64,000 nt of DNA from Candidatus Gracilibacteria bacterium CG17_big_fil_post_rev_8_21_14_2_50_48_13 (GTDB taxonomy: Bacteria; Patescibacteriota; Gracilibacteria; 1-14-2-50-48-13), in contig PFFG01000007.1 of NCBI GenBank assembly GCA_002783265.1, forward strand, positions 61,329 through 125,328, read 5' to 3'. Within the stretch, counting starts at the first letter, position 1, and each line of letters begins with the position of its first letter. The position numbers were made by a program, and so were the translations under genes. Shown here piece after piece: positions 9,505 through 17,481 of the stretch. The notes below the pieces were generated by a model. That model did not search any database. It worked only from the letters and a program-made list of their open reading frames with translations, and had not been told where the DNA came from.

Positions 9505-11484
9505 CTAGAGATATTTTTTGTAGTGCGAAACGGGCGATACGGAATTCCTTATGTCTTGTTCTCGCTTTACCTCATCCTCACGGCGCTTCTCAAGAATAGC
9601 GATACCGTCTGCAAACTTTAATCCCGCATCTGTTTCTGTAAGCTGCACAAGCGTGTTAAAGGCTAGTTCCAACTGTTTGAAGAACTCTTTTGCATCTTCA
9701 TCAAATTCAGCGTACTCAGGCTTTTCACACAGTGCTCCGACAGCCTTCAAATACATTTCCTTCACAAATCCGAAGCTGAGTTTGGCGTTATCCTTCGTCG
9801 TCGTTACTCTAGAAAAAATCTCATAGGCGCTATTGTGCAACACCTCGGGAAGATCTTCCCATATATCATCCACACCGGAGACACGTATAAGCTCATCTAC
9901 ATTTGCCTTTTGCGCCAAGGCATTCAGAACTTTTGTGTGAGCATAGGGAACAACTGTGCCTTGATTCACCTCGAGCCATTTGGAGATATTACCTCCATCT
10001 CCATCAAGGCCGAGCATCCGACGCATATCCGCCTTTTCCTTCGCTTTACGCATTTTTTCCTGCGCTTCTGCGATGGGATCCCGCTTCTTTTCCTCCACAA
10101 CATGACTGCCCTTTGCGTTGGGGTTCACTTGATATCCCTTACGATCTTTGTTGTAGCGGTCGAACCATTCCTTTCCATCAGGCATGAGGCCGTTCTTTTG
10201 AAGTATATTGATAAAGACCTTCAAATCATCACCGCGAAGGATAGCAAGCTTTTTCATGGGCTGTACCATATTGATAGCAAGCGACATCGCCTTTCTTGGA
10301 GCTATACGCTGCGCATAAATTTCCTCGAGACGCTTTTCCAGTTTTTGTGTGCCTTCAAGCGTATCCTCAAAGGTTGCCACCTCCCGAAGAATTTCAGGTT
10401 CAAGGCCAGTGCGTATAGCTGCCTGCTCCTCTAGATCAGAGCCCATCATAAGTAGGGAGAGCTCGTTTGCGAGGTCCGTTGCTTCCTTCAGTTTGCTGGA
10501 TTGCTCTTTTTCCTTCGTCTGTACTTGCGGCGCTGAGGCTGGAGCATTGAGTGAAGCAAGGTGTTGCTGCTTCTCTGTTTCGTATTGTTTTTTTCGCATT
10601 TGATATTGCCGAAAAATCTCCGCAGCCGGATTAGGCACATATTGCTTTGCTCTCGTCGTAAAAAGTGCACGCTCCATTACTGCATCCTTTCGTTCAAGAG
10701 AATTCGGACTTCCAGGGTTTTTCTCAAAATAAAACCCATGGAGAAATCCCATCAGTAGTTTTTCATTGAGAGGAAATGCCGATGGTCGAGGATTTCCCGT
10801 TTTTTCATCGTGCAGTGTCACACTGATAGCATGCTTTGGAGTATTCGTTAATGCGAGCAAAAGGTAGACAACAGCCGTATCAAAATCGATGGGGAATGTC
10901 ACTTTTTGTTGTACCTTTGCATCAAACTTTTCACGGAGCGTTTGCATGACCAATTTGAAGTCTGGATTTTCGAGTGTTTTCATTGCACCAGACTCGACAA
11001 GTCCCAAAACATGAGCCACACGCATCTCCTCCTTTGGTCCAAGAACCCTGCTCATGTACGGTTCTATAAGGGGGAGGAGTTGGTCTTTTTTTCCATTCCC
11101 TGTATAGGAAACTATTTCACTCAGTGCCTTCTGTTTTTCTGGTGGAAATTTCAATGATGCAGGCTGATCTTTGCGCGCAAGTCTATAGGTAATAACCACG
11201 GACTCTTTTTCCAAATCACTCATAACAAAGGGTGGGTAGGCATTCTCCGCCTCCGTTTGAACTTTTGCCGGTGATGACTGAACACTCATAGGGGGCACCT
11301 TAGGCGTCTCTATGGGCCGAGGAGAAGCTCCTGCGCCATTGTTCTTATAACGGTCTGCAAAACTTTCACCAATCGGTTTCAGAGGGACTTTTGACGACTC
11401 TGCATTGTTCCCCTTCGACTGGTCATTCGGCGTATTGTCTTTACGATACCCGTCAAAATTACTTGGTGGCTTCGGAAAATTCAT
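9505..11484 (-). CDS. Soluble orphan protein, 659 aa, first gene of the VirB6-like cluster
   Basis: No domain recognised. Residues 1-90 are low-complexity, rich in Pro, Ser, Asn and Lys, typical of a disordered leader. The remainder is helical and charged, with a probable coiled coil around 290-345 (KKQYETEKQQHLASLN region) and a second charged helix near 470-490. There is no signal peptide or membrane segment. It lies upstream of the two-TM and VirB6-like genes on the same strand with a 73-base gap that carries its own promoter-like site, so it may be only partly co-regulated. A cytoplasmic accessory role is inferred from neighbourhood alone. Confidence 0.8.
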   Translation of the reverse strand: MNFPKPPSNFDGYRKDNTPNDQSKGNNAESSKVPLKPIGESFADRYKNNGAGASPRPIETPKVPPMSVQSSPAKVQTEAENAYPPFVMSDLEKESVVITYRLARKDQPASLKFPPEKQKALSEIVSYTGNGKKDQLLPLIEPYMSRVLGPKEEMRVAHVLGLVESGAMKTLENPDFKLVMQTLREKFDAKVQQKVTFPIDFDTAVVYLLLALTNTPKHAISVTLHDEKTGNPRPSAFPLNEKLLMGFLHGFYFEKNPGSPNSLERKDAVMERALFTTRAKQYVPNPAAEIFRQYQMRKKQYETEKQQHLASLNAPASAPQVQTKEKEQSSKLKEATDLANELSLLMMGSDLEEQAAIRTGLEPEILREVATFEDTLEGTQKLEKRLEEIYAQRIAPRKAMSLAINMVQPMKKLAILRGDDLKVFINILQKNGLMPDGKEWFDRYNKDRKGYQVNPNAKGSHVVEEKKRDPIAEAQEKMRKAKEKADMRRMLGLDGDGGNISKWLEVNQGTVVPYAHTKVLNALAQKANVDELIRVSGVDDIWEDLPEVLHNSAYEIFSRVTTTKDNAKLSFGFVKEMYLKAVGALCEKPEYAEFDEDAKEFFKQLELAFNTLVQLTETDAGLKFADGIAILEKRREDEVKREQDIRNSVSPVSHYKKYL

Positions 11485-11639
11485 GGCGCTGGCAAAGAAA
11501 TATTGGTAAGTATGGTCCTCTGGAAAGACGGCACTCTAGCACAAATTTATTGTAACACAATACTTTTGATCTCAAGATTTTTTTGCACTCTTGCCATTCA
11601 GCCAAAAGACACTACTCTGCTTTTACGTTTACGATCCCT

Positions 11640-13367
11640 ATGGCTACGAAAAAATACATTCAGCTGAGTAATGTTGCTCTGCAGGTGGGCACAGACATTT
11701 TGTTTCAAGCTCTTAGTCACACGCTACAGGAAACGGATCGACTTGCACTCGTGGGCGTCAATGGTGTTGGCAAGTCCACACTTCTTCGGCATATTGCGCA
11801 AAAGACCGAGCCCTATGAAGGAAGCATTACCTACCACGGCGACCCACGGATTGGCTATCTTTCGCAAATACATGACGACGGTGTGGGAACAGTATGGGAA
11901 TATCTTCTGACGGCGCGAGAAGATCTTCAGCCCCTTCGCGAAGGGCTTGCACGCATGGAAGAACAAATGCAGGCTGGTGACTATGATGAGGAGTTTTTGA
12001 TTCGATATGGAGAAGTCCAGGAGCAGTTTACTAACCTTGGCGGCTATACCCTCGAGGCAGATATTCACCAGGCGCTCACGGGGCTTAGTTTCGCAAAGGA
12101 TCTGTGGAATGCACCGCTTTCCCAGCTCTCCGGTGGCCAGCGAACAAAAATTGCTTTTGCGCACATTCTGCTCAGTAGTCCAGATTTTTTGTTTCTCGAT
12201 GAGCCCACCAACTTTCTGGATATGGAATCGCTGGAATGGCTAGAGCATTACCTCATTAATCACTGGAAAAAGGGGCTGCTCATTGTCTCCCACGATCGCT
12301 TTTTTCTGGATGCTGTGACGGATCAGACCCTCGAACTGATTCCCCAGAGCACGCCGGAGCTGTATCACCTTTCCTATACAGAGTACATGCATGAGCGTGA
12401 GCGGCGCATGGCTCTTCGCACAAAACATTATGAACATCAGCAGGAAGAGATAATGCGCCAGGAGGAAATTGTACGCAGACTGAAAAGTGGTAGTCGCGCG
12501 TCTCTTGCGCAAAGCCGTATGAAAATGCTCGACAAAATTGATCGACTCGAAAAGCCGTATGCCTTTGAAAGCCCCGTAATTACCTTTCGCAAAGCGGAAC
12601 AAAGCTCTGATCTTATCTTTGAAATCAGTGAATTGTGGATTGGCTATGATATAGAAAAGCCACTTTTCATCATTCCGCATATGTCAGTTCTTCGTGGCCA
12701 GCGCATTGTGCTTCGCGGTGCCAATGGATGTGGTAAGACCACCTTGCTCAAAACCCTCATGAAAGAACTGGACCCGCTTGATGGATACGTGGTCACGGGC
12801 AAACACATGCATGTGGGCTACTATTCGCAAGTCCTGTCTCATTTACGCAACGACATGAGTATTCTAGATGAAATCATGGATACGGGCATGAATATGACAA
12901 GACAGCAGGCACGCGCGTTCATGGGGCGCTTTCTCTTTACAGGTGACGATATTTTTAAAACCATTGGCGTGCTCAGTGGTGGCGAGCGCGCCCGCGTTGC
13001 ACTGGCCAAACTCAGCGCCATGCCAACGAATGTGTTGATTCTCGATGAACCCACAAACCACCTTGACTATCTTGCCAGGGAAGCACTGGAAGAGGGCCTC
13101 AAAGAATACAAAGGCACAATCCTCTGTATTTCCCACGACCGCTACTTTATCGATAAGATTGCCACGCATCTCTGGCATGTCGACCCTATGAGTGGTGAAC
13201 TCAAAGTTACGGGTGGCAACTACAGTGATTACACGCGCATGAAACAACGCGGGACACTTGCCTACAGCTCCCCTGCGCAGGAAGCTGGGGAGGTGATGCT
13301 CGCACAAATAGAAAAAATGGGCGGCCGGGAGACCTGGGAACGCAAAAAGAAAAAACGCCGAAAATAA
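11640..13367 (+). CDS. ABC-F family ATPase (ribosome-associated type)
   Basis: 575 aa from the ATG at 11640; an in-frame TTG 57 bases upstream adds an unlikely leader. Two ABC domains in one chain without membrane segments. The first has Walker A GVNGVGKST, signature LSGGQRTKIAF and Walker B LFLDEPTNFLD. The second has GANGCGKTT, LSGGERARVAL and LILDEPTNHLD. The linker (about 250-330) is highly charged, with MRQEEIVRRLKSGSR, as in ABC-F proteins that reach the ribosomal E site. The C-terminus ends in a Lys/Arg run. Family members act in translation (EttA, Uup) or antibiotic resistance; the subfamily cannot be fixed here. It is a single gene followed by its own terminator. Confidence 0.93.
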   Translation: MATKKYIQLSNVALQVGTDILFQALSHTLQETDRLALVGVNGVGKSTLLRHIAQKTEPYEGSITYHGDPRIGYLSQIHDDGVGTVWEYLLTAREDLQPLREGLARMEEQMQAGDYDEEFLIRYGEVQEQFTNLGGYTLEADIHQALTGLSFAKDLWNAPLSQLSGGQRTKIAFAHILLSSPDFLFLDEPTNFLDMESLEWLEHYLINHWKKGLLIVSHDRFFLDAVTDQTLELIPQSTPELYHLSYTEYMHERERRMALRTKHYEHQQEEIMRQEEIVRRLKSGSRASLAQSRMKMLDKIDRLEKPYAFESPVITFRKAEQSSDLIFEISELWIGYDIEKPLFIIPHMSVLRGQRIVLRGANGCGKTTLLKTLMKELDPLDGYVVTGKHMHVGYYSQVLSHLRNDMSILDEIMDTGMNMTRQQARAFMGRFLFTGDDIFKTIGVLSGGERARVALAKLSAMPTNVLILDEPTNHLDYLAREALEEGLKEYKGTILCISHDRYFIDKIATHLWHVDPMSGELKVTGGNYSDYTRMKQRGTLAYSSPAQEAGEVMLAQIEKMGGRETWERKKKKRRK

Positions 13368-13368
13368 C

Positions 13369-13403
13369 AAAAAAAGTTGAGCGTTGTCCACCCCAACTTT
13401 TTT
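13369..13403 (+). terminator. Terminator after the ABC-F gene
   Basis: AAAAAAGTTG and CAACTTTTTT pair around a 14-base loop, directly after the stop codon. The T-tract on one side and A-tract on the other would also serve the opposite strand, but the minus gene at 13438 runs away from it on the other side. Confidence 0.65.
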
Positions 13404-13437
13404 CTGTTGATGCTTCTATAGTTGTCTGGGAGCTGGC

Positions 13438-13950
13438 CTATTGTATGTTTTTCTCGGCACTTGTCAATGTTAGGCCGCCAGCCTCCATGAGGATATCAAT
13501 AGAGCCTCCGATTTTCTGTGTAATGTAGTTGTCGTTTCTATACCGAGGATATACATCACGCAAAGCGCACGCTATAGTAGCCACGACCGTAATAGGTAAG
13601 GGAAATTTGTCATGCCCGGATGTACAGACAGGAAAGTTGCGACTAATCGACTTATACTCTGCTCCAAGGGACTCCTCAAAGAGCGATATAGATGCCCAAA
13701 TGGCGCAGATTGTCGTATAGAGCTGACTGTATTCTTTGAGATTTAGGGTTACAGGGGCATAGCTGCATTGCATGTTTTCCTGAAACATCTCCATAAAGTT
13801 GTGGGAAACGGAGCGGATCATTGCTTGCGTTTGCTTCATCATCCTTGGAGTATTCTGCTCTCTTTCTTCTCTATTTTCAATCACGTCCATAACCTGTGCA
13901 GATGAGGTAAATCTGCACCTTTCTACAGCACAATTACTTTGTGTCAACAT
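13438..13950 (-). CDS. Orphan protein, 170 aa, coupled to the NYN gene
   Basis: No family recognised. The start is taken at the ATG at 13950, which overlaps the 3' end of the upstream NYN-domain gene by 17 bases and suggests translational coupling; a start 72 bases further upstream would overlap by 89 bases and is less likely. The protein has a short polar N-terminus, a Glu/Arg-rich helix (about 25-55), then a mixed region with three cysteines and no clear membrane segment. It may work with the NYN ribonuclease-like protein, judging only by overlap. Confidence 0.65.
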   Translation of the reverse strand: MLTQSNCAVERCRFTSSAQVMDVIENREEREQNTPRMMKQTQAMIRSVSHNFMEMFQENMQCSYAPVTLNLKEYSQLYTTICAIWASISLFEESLGAEYKSISRNFPVCTSGHDKFPLPITVVATIACALRDVYPRYRNDNYITQKIGGSIDILMEAGGLTLTSAEKNIQ

Positions 13951-14632
13951 CTTGCACTTTTTTCGCGGGCGGTCGTCTTCGCGCTGGACGGCGTCGTGGT
14001 GGACGCTTCGCGTTGTTTTCAACGGGTGCCTTCACTGGTGCTGGCGCCGTCTCAACTTTTACTGGTGCAGAGACCGTCACATTTTGCCGCAGCTTTGGCA
14101 TAACCAAGAGCTTTTTATCCGCAGGGGCAGGTTTTGCAGATACTTCATCTTTTAACTGCTCCAAATCAATATATTTATCCGCAGCATTGATGAGTTCTTT
14201 CGCAACCGACCCCTTTGCACTGACCACAAGGACTTCTTTGCCATAGGTACGCAGCAGTTCCAGTGCACGTTCAAAATCACTGTCACCGGAAAAAAGAATC
14301 ACAACATCGTAGAGATCGCGGGTATTGAACATATCCACTACCATTTCAATATCCACATTCCCTTTGCGAATCATTTTATCTCCAGCCCGTATCAGTTTGA
14401 CAAGTTTACGACGCACTGTGTACCCCTCAAGGGCAAGAGCATCGAGAAACTGATTTTTTTCCTCATAATTCTCTTCATTCGATGGGTCCACCACCGTGTA
14501 GTAGAATGCATTATAAATAGAATAGTGCTGGGCGAAAAAGGCGTAGAGTCGCTCAAAATCAATGGGCCAGCCATTTTTTTGGGTAAAGAACAGGTTTTCA
14601 GCGTCGAGAAACAACGCGGCAATTTTTTTCAT
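13934..14632 (-). CDS. NYN-domain (LabA/DUF88-like) putative ribonuclease with basic tail
   Basis: 232 aa. The PIN-like NYN fold is indicated by LDAENL near the N-terminus, KGNVDIEMVVDM (about residue 90) and FSGDSDFERALELL (about 112), which place the conserved acidic metal-binding residues. After residue 165 an Ala/Pro-rich linker leads to an Arg/Pro/Lys-rich tail (PPRRRPARRRPP), likely nucleic-acid binding. NYN proteins cleave RNA or serve in RNA maturation; the substrate here is unknown. It is 8 bases downstream of the Mur-ligase-like gene and overlaps the following 170-aa gene, so the three form one minus-strand unit. Confidence 0.88.
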   Translation of the reverse strand: MKKIAALFLDAENLFFTQKNGWPIDFERLYAFFAQHYSIYNAFYYTVVDPSNEENYEEKNQFLDALALEGYTVRRKLVKLIRAGDKMIRKGNVDIEMVVDMFNTRDLYDVVILFSGDSDFERALELLRTYGKEVLVVSAKGSVAKELINAADKYIDLEQLKDEVSAKPAPADKKLLVMPKLRQNVTVSAPVKVETAPAPVKAPVENNAKRPPRRRPARRRPPAKKVQDVDTK

Positions 14633-14640
14633 TTGGTGGG

Positions 14641-15822
14641 TTATAAGGGCGGAAAGCTCGCCGGGGCATCAAAAATCATCGTAACAGCCTGGGCTCTTGC
14701 AAAAACATGCTTAAAGACAGACGTCAGCGCTTCTATTTCCGGTAAATAGACAATGACATGGTAGGAATCACGCTCCTTGCTCAGAAAATAATCTTGGAAA
14801 AGGGACACCTGATTTTGATCTTCTGCTACAACGAGAATCGTTTCAAACTGCTCGATACGTTCTTCAATAAGTGCTTCAAATCGAAGATAAGGGCCCACAC
14901 CAATACACAAATATGTAGAGGAGGGTAGGGTCAGAACAGCATCTATATCACTACGCAGTTCAAAGGGGCGCGCCCAGAAAAGCGTCAAGGGCCCATGATG
15001 ATCTTCCAGAAGCGGAAGAGCACCATAACCTGTCGTAATAACCTTGGGGTCAAGGAGCGTCGTGATATCCAGCCAGGACAGGGCTGCAAAAATGCCCTCT
15101 TGGCGAAGGAGCGTACTGGTAGGCAAATCAAACACGGGCAGCGTCACTTGGGCATTAGGCATACTTCCCTGTAACAGTTCCCCCTCGATGCTCCAATGTA
15201 TGGTGCTTACCTGTGAACGGCCAAAACTAAAATGGGACCGTACAGGAATATCTTCTACGGTCAAAAGAACCGTATCTTTGGACACTTCGCCGAGGTCATT
15301 GTTATAAAGAATAGTTTGGAACGTCGGTGTCGTGCGAACCTGGCTCGTTAAGTAATCACGCATTTCGGCGCAGGTATCGACATCTGGGCATTGGAGATCA
15401 GTCAAAATGAGTGTTTGCACATGATGCTTTGCAAGCGAAAACTGGCGTAGCTGGCTTAGCGTCATTTCGATAATGATCACCGACTTTTGCTCCATGGGGT
15501 GCTCGAAGGTCTTCTGCTCAGCAATAAACGCACCGTAGGAATAGGGCCGTAGGTGCATTTGAGAGTTTTTCCCGGAAAGAGCGGCAAGTTCTGTAGGACG
15601 GAGCGATTGAGAAAAGGCCACAACATTCATGCCATGCTCCGGCAAAATTTCCAAAAGCGTTGCGACTGCAAAAAGCCTGCGCGTTGAATCCCCCGCTATG
15701 ACGATAACCTCTGCAGTGGTATGAAAACCGCCATGCGACCTGATTGATGGAGTTGATGTGCTCAAAAAACAACCATTAGTATTTTCATCAATAAGTATAC
15801 CATAGACACTTTTGCTCCTCAT
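14641..15822 (-). CDS. Mur-ligase-like protein without a P-loop (possible pseudoenzyme)
   Basis: 393 aa, no signal or membrane segments. The order of segments recalls MurD-type ligases. EVIVIAGDSTRRLFAVATLLE stands where GTNGKTT is expected, SVIIIEMTLSQLRQF resembles the vlElSSfqL segment, LILTDLQCPD resembles the iTNi..DHld segment, ILYNNDLGEV resembles the asparagine loop, and a C-terminal Rossmann-like part contains CIGVGPYLRFEALI. The P-loop lysine is missing and the metal-binding histidine is replaced, so ligase activity is not expected. This is my own alignment by eye; a divergent unrelated Rossmann protein is the alternative. It heads a unit with the NYN gene. Confidence 0.5.
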   Translation of the reverse strand: MRSKSVYGILIDENTNGCFLSTSTPSIRSHGGFHTTAEVIVIAGDSTRRLFAVATLLEILPEHGMNVVAFSQSLRPTELAALSGKNSQMHLRPYSYGAFIAEQKTFEHPMEQKSVIIIEMTLSQLRQFSLAKHHVQTLILTDLQCPDVDTCAEMRDYLTSQVRTTPTFQTILYNNDLGEVSKDTVLLTVEDIPVRSHFSFGRSQVSTIHWSIEGELLQGSMPNAQVTLPVFDLPTSTLLRQEGIFAALSWLDITTLLDPKVITTGYGALPLLEDHHGPLTLFWARPFELRSDIDAVLTLPSSTYLCIGVGPYLRFEALIEERIEQFETILVVAEDQNQVSLFQDYFLSKERDSYHVIVYLPEIEALTSVFKHVFARAQAVTMIFDAPASFPPL

Positions 15823-15864
15823 GCTTTATACTTGCCCCTTAGTGGGTTTATGGTGCTTGGTATC

Positions 15865-15893
15865 TTGCATTTTTTCCCAGTGCACCGTACAAT
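15865..15893 (+). promoter_or_regulatory. Promoter upstream of the 198-aa gene
   Basis: TTGCAT (15865-15870), 17-base spacer, TACAAT (15888-15893), 27 bases before the start codon at 15921. It would drive the 198-aa gene, the adjoining pseudouridine synthase and probably the cyclase. Confidence 0.6.
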
Positions 15894-15920
15894 AACCCTG
15901 ATACACATAACAACGAGTTT

Positions 15921-16517
15921 ATGGCAGATGATCAGCAGCAGACTACGCAAGCATCAGAGGAGAGTAATCAAGCTCCCCAGAATATACAGAGTGGAATGTC
16001 CACTGGAGCATCCCCGGTAGGTACCGGTGGTGGTGCCCAGCAAGGCGATGGTTCCGCAGCACAAACGGATGAACAAGAGGCAGATCGCCGTGTACAGGAG
16101 TTTTTAAAAAGTACTCCACCACCAGAGCCTCGCGGAAGTGCCTATAAGCATACGGAGGATTTCTCTACTTTCGCAACAGCCGTTGCACTACCTGGTCACA
16201 CGACCATTTTTGATGAGAAGTACTTTCTCTACCTGTTTGCTGGCTCTCTCGTCCTTTCTCTTCCTGAAAAAAAAGAAATTCTAGGCCGTATTCCACAGCT
16301 CTCCCAATTTCAAATTGATGAGCTTATAAAAATTCTTGAAGAGGAAAAACAGAAGTTTGATCTTCTTGAAAACGAACACCCGGAACAGATTCAGAAAATG
16401 CGTGTCGAAACCAAGCGAGACTGGGATATTCTCGAAATGGAAATTCCTAAGCAGGCCGCTTCTGAAAACGCAAACAATGAAGCGGAGGAGATTCGCAAAA
16501 AACTTGGCCTTGCGTAA
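15921..16517 (+). CDS. Orphan protein, 198 aa, disordered N-terminus
   Basis: Residues 1-60 are Gln/Ser/Gly-rich and disordered. A compact middle part (about 75-135) includes a hydrophobic stretch around YFLYLFAGSLVLSLP, too short and mixed for a sure membrane helix. The C-terminal third is a charged helix (EEEKQKFDLLENEHPEQIQ), probably coiled coil. No domain is recognised. It is followed after one base by the pseudouridine synthase gene. The small genes at 62.0-63.2 kb have a similar feel (short, polar N-terminus, helical C-terminus) but no clear sequence match. Confidence 0.75.
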   Translation: MADDQQQTTQASEESNQAPQNIQSGMSTGASPVGTGGGAQQGDGSAAQTDEQEADRRVQEFLKSTPPPEPRGSAYKHTEDFSTFATAVALPGHTTIFDEKYFLYLFAGSLVLSLPEKKEILGRIPQLSQFQIDELIKILEEEKQKFDLLENEHPEQIQKMRVETKRDWDILEMEIPKQAASENANNEAEEIRKKLGLA

Positions 16518-16518
16518 C

Positions 16519-17472
16519 ATGGGTGCAAACACCACCCAATTTTGTGCTCTGATACGAACACCCCAACGGCTCGATGTGCTGCTTGCGGGTGTTTTTGCAG
16601 AACATTCTCGTAGTCAGACAGGCAAGTGGATTGCTGAGGGGGCCGTAGAGGTAGACGGCAAGTTGATGCAGAAATCAGCCTATTTGGTGCAGGCAAAACA
16701 AATCATTTCCTGCAAGACCCCAGAGCATGCGCCTACGAATGTTCTTCCCAATACTGAGCTCGACTGCCCCGTGCTTTTTGAAAATGCCAGCTGCATAGTT
16801 GTGAATAAACCTCTCGGCATGCTGACGCATCCAACGGCAGATCCGGCGTCTTTTCATACCTCCGTTGCCAGCTGGCTTTCTGCGAGGCTTGACGGTAAGA
16901 AAGATGCGCCAACACTCGGCGCCCGGCCAGGTATCGTCCATCGTCTCGATAAGTGGACCAGTGGTGCACTGCTGCTAGCAAAGTCTGATGCAGCCATGCG
17001 ATGGTACGCAGAGGCATTTGAACAGCGGTCCACGACAAAAATATATCTTGCTTTAGTCTGTGGGCGGCTTCCCTATCCCAAAGGACGAATCGACTCACCC
17101 ATTGGGCGTGACCAGGTGAGAAGAATAGCTATGGCGGTTACCTCGCTAGGAAAAAATGCCATCTCGGAATACACCGTCCTTGCGGAAGGGAAGTTAGGCT
17201 CTGAGACCGTTTCTCTTGTGCGCGTGCACATCCATACGGGAAGAACTCATCAGATTCGCGTGCATTTTGCCTCCATTGGCCACCCGCTTGTCGGTGATGA
17301 GGTGTATTTTACACGCATTACTCACACCCTGCTCCGAGGGCAATGGCTCCACGCAGCGCATTTAGAAATTCCCGATATGGATACGAAAAAGCTGCTGGTT
17401 GTTGATGCGCCACTACCACCGGTTTTTACGGAAATTCTCCGTGAAGCGTCCATAGAAGTTCCTACCATCTAA
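16519..17472 (+). CDS. RluA/RluD-family pseudouridine synthase
   Basis: 317 aa from the ATG at 16519, which directly follows the previous stop codon; upstream in-frame starts lie within that gene and are rejected. An S4-like RNA-binding domain (about 10-60) precedes the catalytic domain. VVNKPLGMLTHP opens it, and GIVHRLDKWTSGALLLAK carries the HRLDxxTSG motif with the catalytic aspartate. Later VHIHTGRTHQIRVHFASIGHP and VGDEVY are the closing family motifs. It isomerises uridines in rRNA or tRNA; the target cannot be told from sequence. Length fits RluD-type enzymes. Confidence 0.93.
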   Translation: MGANTTQFCALIRTPQRLDVLLAGVFAEHSRSQTGKWIAEGAVEVDGKLMQKSAYLVQAKQIISCKTPEHAPTNVLPNTELDCPVLFENASCIVVNKPLGMLTHPTADPASFHTSVASWLSARLDGKKDAPTLGARPGIVHRLDKWTSGALLLAKSDAAMRWYAEAFEQRSTTKIYLALVCGRLPYPKGRIDSPIGRDQVRRIAMAVTSLGKNAISEYTVLAEGKLGSETVSLVRVHIHTGRTHQIRVHFASIGHPLVGDEVYFTRITHTLLRGQWLHAAHLEIPDMDTKKLLVVDAPLPPVFTEILREASIEVPTI

Positions 17473-17481
17473 TACCTGCCC

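Noticed and set aside
11583-11639. TTG start extending the ABC-F protein by 19 residues
   Set aside because: The ATG at 11640 gives an N-terminus like other ABC-F proteins; the extension is polar and unsupported.
16336-16518. Start of the pseudouridine synthase inside the 198-aa gene
   Set aside because: The S4 domain begins just after the ATG at 16519 and the preceding codons belong to the upstream gene in another frame.
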